Shown here piece after piece: positions 57,610-60,521 of a stretch of 60,521 nt of DNA. Below the pieces are notes generated by a model. That model was not told where the DNA came from and searched no databases. It saw only the letters and a list, made by a program, of their open reading frames with translations. The stretch is from positions 1 to 60,521 of the forward strand of contig NZ_VSJJ01000001.1 in assembly GCF_008369405.1 (NCBI RefSeq), given 5' to 3'. The position numbers and the translations under genes are program-made. The stretch's first letter is position 1. Each line of letters opens with the position of its first letter. This stretch comes from Streptococcus cristatus. GTDB taxonomy: Bacteria; Bacillota; Bacilli; Lactobacillales; Streptococcaceae.

Positions 57610-58473
57610 ATGAAGTTAGAAATGATAGGCATTAGCAAGAGCTATGGCTCTAAGTCTGTGCTCAAAGATATTTCCTGTGAATTTACTGAGGGAGTCTATG
57701 GTTTGCTTGGGGCAAATGGTACAGGTAAGACGACCTTGATGAATATCATTTGTGATCTCATAAAGCCGAGCCAAGGAAGGATAAAGTTTGATGACGCCTC
57801 GCATGCTGAAGAGTATATCCAGTATCTTGGATTCTTGCCTCAAGATTTTTCTTATTATCATAACTTTACGGGGCTTGATTTCCTTTTATATATGGCTGCT
57901 CTTAAGGGGATGACGAGGAAACAAGCCAGAGTAGAGAGCGATAAGTTTTTGAAACTTACTGGTTTATATGATGTTCGGAAAAAGAAGATTGTTTCCTATT
58001 CGGGTGGTATGAAGCAAAGACTCGGCATTGCGCAGGCACTTCTCAATAATCCCAAAATATTGATTTTAGATGAGCCAACTGTAGGACTGGATCCCAAGGA
58101 AAGAGTGAAATTCAGAAATATTATCAGTGAGCTATCGGCTGATAAAATCATTCTCTTATCTACCCATATCGTATCGGACGTAGAAGCGATAGCCAAGGAA
58201 ATCCTAATCCTAAAAGACGGAAATTTTGTGGAGAGAGGCAGTGCTAAGGAACTTCTTTCATTTATTGATGGACAAGTTTGGGAATTTCGTGTTGCCGAGC
58301 GTGAGTGGCAGCGTTTTGCAAAGGATTATGTCATTGTGAATGAGCGGATAGAACCAGACGGTATCGTCTTGCGGGTTATTAGCGATGATAGTCCTTTCGA
58401 AGGGGCGCAACGGGTAGTGCCAAGTCTGGAAGATTTGTATATTTATTACTTTAGAGAGGAGGCAAATGGATGA
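57610..58473 (+). CDS. ABC transporter ATP-binding protein in the quorum-sensing regulon
   Basis: A 287-residue ATPase with Walker A GANGTGKTT (34-42), signature YSGGMKQR and Walker B ILILDEPTVGLD; the C-terminal extension (about 220-287) is typical of BcrA/CcmA-type two-gene transporters. It overlaps the permease by four bases. It has no C39 peptidase or membrane domain, so it is not the bacteriocin exporter; immunity or efflux of peptides is more likely. GGAGGG precedes the ATG. Confidence 0.88.
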   Translation: MKLEMIGISKSYGSKSVLKDISCEFTEGVYGLLGANGTGKTTLMNIICDLIKPSQGRIKFDDASHAEEYIQYLGFLPQDFSYYHNFTGLDFLLYMAALKGMTRKQARVESDKFLKLTGLYDVRKKKIVSYSGGMKQRLGIAQALLNNPKILILDEPTVGLDPKERVKFRNIISELSADKIILLSTHIVSDVEAIAKEILILKDGNFVERGSAKELLSFIDGQVWEFRVAEREWQRFAKDYVIVNERIEPDGIVLRVISDDSPFEGAQRVVPSLEDLYIYYFREEANG

Positions 58474-59630
58474 TAGCTTTAGTTCCTTTTGAATTGAAAA
58501 AATTATTAAAAAAGAAATCAGTTTTAGGTGCAGTCCTGGCTATTATACTGGTTTTAGCTGGATTGTTTTATGCAAATTTTTTTAATGATGGTCAAATTAG
58601 TGGATCTTCAGCTGATCGAATACATGGAAAACAAGCAGTTGTGATCAAACAAAAGATTGCTGAAGAGCATACTGGTTATTTATCTGATGAGTTAATGGAT
58701 AAAATCGTTAATGACTATGCAGCGAATATGCCCTATTTCAAACAGAATGACTTGTATGATATGTTTTCCTGGTATGCCATTGATCGTCTCGCCTCAAATT
58801 CTCAAGAAATTTTAACAGATACTTATAAATCTGATGATGTCTTACATTACGATCAGATTAGTCTCAAGTCGCAAGAAGAGCTGCAATCCTATTTTCCCTT
58901 AAAAACCTTAAAGCTGGGAAATTTTGCTCCTTGGCATAAGTTATTTAATACCTTAAATGCGGCTTTTAGCTTAATAGTGGTATTTGTGATCTATATTTGC
59001 TGCTCTGTTTTCTCAGGTGATCGAGCAAGAAAGATGGATTCATTACTTTTGACAACTAAATATGGTCGCAATCAGTTAACGATTGCAAAGATCTTATCTG
59101 TTTTTGGAATTGCTACTTTAACATTTGCCCTTGTTAATAGCCTTATTTTGCTAGTGTTTGGGACCTACTTCGGTTGGAGTGGTTGGGATACCAGCGTCCA
59201 GATGAATTTGGAATGGATTTCGACCATTTATAATATTTTGCAATTCCCTGTCCATATGAATCTCTTAGAATTGTTGATTCGCCTTATTCTATTCCAGTTT
59301 GTTGGTTTACTCTTTATTCTTGGGGTGATGGTCCTCATATCTAGTTTGACAAAGTCGCCGCTAGCAACATTTGCGAGTTCTGTAGGGATGTTCTTGGCTC
59401 CAGATTTTTTGATGAATATTTTCAGAGATGGCCTGATGAACAAGATACTAACTATTTTTTCAATTTCAACCGATGGAACGGAAGGAATCTTATTGAAACT
59501 TTCCAATAGCAAAGGATTCTTCTTCAATGATTTTACTACAAATGCTATCAGCATGATTATTGTCCGACTCTTCCTCATGCTCCTCTGCTGTCTGATGACT
59601 TATCGGATCATCCGAAAAAGAGGACTTTAA
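58470..59630 (+). CDS. ABC-2-type permease
   Basis: A 386-residue membrane protein: one N-terminal helix (about 17-35), an extracellular loop of roughly 130 residues, then five or so helices (from about 165 to the end). This layout matches ABC-2 permeases of antimicrobial-peptide immunity systems. GAGAGGAGG precedes the ATG. It is paired with the ATPase just upstream. Confidence 0.83.
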   Translation: MIALVPFELKKLLKKKSVLGAVLAIILVLAGLFYANFFNDGQISGSSADRIHGKQAVVIKQKIAEEHTGYLSDELMDKIVNDYAANMPYFKQNDLYDMFSWYAIDRLASNSQEILTDTYKSDDVLHYDQISLKSQEELQSYFPLKTLKLGNFAPWHKLFNTLNAAFSLIVVFVIYICCSVFSGDRARKMDSLLLTTKYGRNQLTIAKILSVFGIATLTFALVNSLILLVFGTYFGWSGWDTSVQMNLEWISTIYNILQFPVHMNLLELLIRLILFQFVGLLFILGVMVLISSLTKSPLATFASSVGMFLAPDFLMNIFRDGLMNKILTIFSISTDGTEGILLKLSNSKGFFFNDFTTNAISMIIVRLFLMLLCCLMTYRIIRKRGL

Positions 59631-59705
59631 ACGAGTTGTTGTCTTTTTTAGAAAAGCAGTTTCGCTTTTCTGATGGAATATACAAGGAAAAAAGAGGTCA
59701 CTAAT

Positions 59706-59900
59706 ATGGAAAAAAATTTGTTTTTTAAAATTTCTCTGCTTATATCTTTTATGCTAACGGCAGGAGGTCTATTATTAACACTCTTTAATTATTTATTTTT
59801 TAATTATCCGTTTTTAAACCAAACTACGGTAGGCCTAATTGTCTCTTTTTTAATTGTTTCGCTTATATTTTTTAGTTCTCATCATAGAAATAGAAATTAA
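59706..59900 (+). CDS. small two-helix membrane protein
   Basis: A 64-residue protein with two hydrophobic segments (about 7-29 and 37-57) and a His/Arg/Asn tail. The start is ATG 59706, eight bases after GAGGT; an in-frame ATG at 59673 lacks a site. It lies within the operon begun at promoter 5 and is a candidate immunity protein. No family is recognised. Confidence 0.6.
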   Translation: MEKNLFFKISLLISFMLTAGGLLLTLFNYLFFNYPFLNQTTVGLIVSFLIVSLIFFSSHHRNRN

Positions 59901-59980
59901 TTTTTTGAATTACTTGAGAATAAAAAGAAAAAAACTGCTAAAGACATTCTTTGAATTTATCCTTTAAAGGAGTTGATTTT

Positions 59981-60379
59981 ATGGCTAATACTAGGCGAGC
60001 AGTGGTTGCTATGGGCTTAGGTTTCATCTTATTATTAGCAGTGGGAATTCTACTGCAGATTCGCTTTGGGAGAATGGTCTTTTTGTTAAGTTTATTCTGT
60101 TATGCGGAAGCCTTTATCATCTGGTACGCGAAAAGTAAGTCTAAGTCGCAGATCAGTGGCAGTAGGAGCATTGAACTCTTCTGGCTCTATATCAAGCAGT
60201 TGAAAATATTGTATATCACAATTTTGTGTCTTGCGATTCCTTTCGTGTCCCTGTCTTCTGACCCCACTTATGATTTGTTTTTTGTGCTTGGCTTGTTAGT
60301 ATTCTTGCTCTTAAGCAATTATATCTTTAGCTCTCATGGCATTCAGCCATCTAAGAAAGAGAGAAATGTAAAAGATTAA
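59981..60379 (+). CDS. four-helix membrane protein
   Basis: A 132-residue protein with four hydrophobic segments (about 7-27, 33-50, 74-95, 100-120) and a charged C-terminus. The start is ATG 59981 behind AAAGGAG, not the upstream in-frame ATG. It is last in the regulon operon visible here, and a repeat element follows. Immunity is possible from context; no domain is recognised. Confidence 0.65.
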   Translation: MANTRRAVVAMGLGFILLLAVGILLQIRFGRMVFLLSLFCYAEAFIIWYAKSKSKSQISGSRSIELFWLYIKQLKILYITILCLAIPFVSLSSDPTYDLFFVLGLLVFLLLSNYIFSSHGIQPSKKERNVKD

Positions 60380-60428
60380 TTGTTTTATCTGTGGCAGTTA
60401 TTCAGCTTGCTGTTTTCTACAAAAGAAA

Positions 60429-60521
60429 AGAGGCTGGGACAAAAGTCCTAGCCTCTCAATTGTCTTTGGATTGTCGAGCAAGACGCAGTGGTTGAGTAGG
60501 GCTCTATTCAACTATGCGGAG
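60429..60521. repeat. interspersed palindromic repeat, copy C (cut by the window end)
   Basis: Same orientation and left end as copy A (GAGGCTGGGAC/GTCCTAGCCTC). The central palindrome has lost about 30 bases compared with copy A. It also provides a terminator for the ABC operon. Confidence 0.85.

Noticed and set aside
57610..59630. ABC pair as the bacteriocin exporter
   Set aside because: The ATPase has no C39 peptidase domain and no fused membrane domain, so it cannot process double-glycine leaders.

Overview
The window is chromosomal DNA of a Streptococcus, most likely from the sanguinis/mitis part of the genus. The evidence is a streptococcal-type tmRNA with tag AKNNNSYALAA, a preQ1-II riboswitch in front of queT, an SpxR-type regulator, a GlnP with two tandem binding domains, streptococcal aro and murA gene orders, and a BlpSRHC-like quorum-sensing locus. 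I cannot fix the species without a database comparison.

Layout. 1-5.1 kb: murA, an acetyltransferase, spxR, map and a YihY membrane protein. 5.4-7.5 kb: two related membrane-anchored proteins of unknown function. 7.6-10 kb: a MarR regulator, a B3/B4-domain protein, GtrA on the minus strand, and the preQ1 riboswitch with queT. 10.3-15.5 kb: ligA, a diacylglycerol kinase homologue and a cytosolic pullulanase. 15.6-17.9 kb: an LTA-synthase-family protein on the minus strand. 18.2-24.7 kb: an rRNA methyltransferase followed by aroD-aroE-aroB-aroC-tyrA-ylbF. 25-27.4 kb: a thioesterase behind a cre-like site, tmRNA, a DUF695/RraB protein, tRNA-Ser(GGA) and a decayed VOC gene. 27.4-34.4 kb: lrgAB, an FMN reductase with a MarR regulator, ypmB-aspB-VOC-asnS and an MFS exporter. 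34.5-42.9 kb: a heterodimeric ABC exporter, an ABC-F protein behind an attenuator leader, and glnPQ. 43-51.7 kb: a CPBP protease, uvrB, small accessory genes, a HdiR-like repressor, degV and a TetR regulator.

The outstanding region is 51.8-60.4 kb. It is a complete bacteriocin and quorum-sensing locus organised like pneumococcal blp: a LytTR-only protein, a LytTR response regulator, a histidine kinase, and a 51-residue double-glycine pheromone precursor read on the opposite strand. Five promoters in this region share exactly the same design: an 11-bp box, 10 bp, a second 11-bp box, 30 bp, then a -10 hexamer. They drive the regulator operon, the pheromone gene, a sortase-anchored thioredoxin-like protein, a two-bacteriocin operon, and an ABC-transporter operon with small membrane proteins. 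Both bacteriocins carry two cysteines. The co-regulated wall-anchored CxxC protein may therefore oxidise them outside the cell, an arrangement I do not recognise from described blp loci. No peptidase-containing exporter (BlpA/ComA type) is present, so processing must be done by one encoded elsewhere.

Other regulatory features include an attenuator-type leader for the ABC-F gene, four genes whose -10 box sits six or seven bases before the start codon (likely leaderless mRNAs), and three copies of a roughly 172-bp palindromic interspersed repeat. One repeat copy encodes the C-terminus of the HdiR-like repressor.
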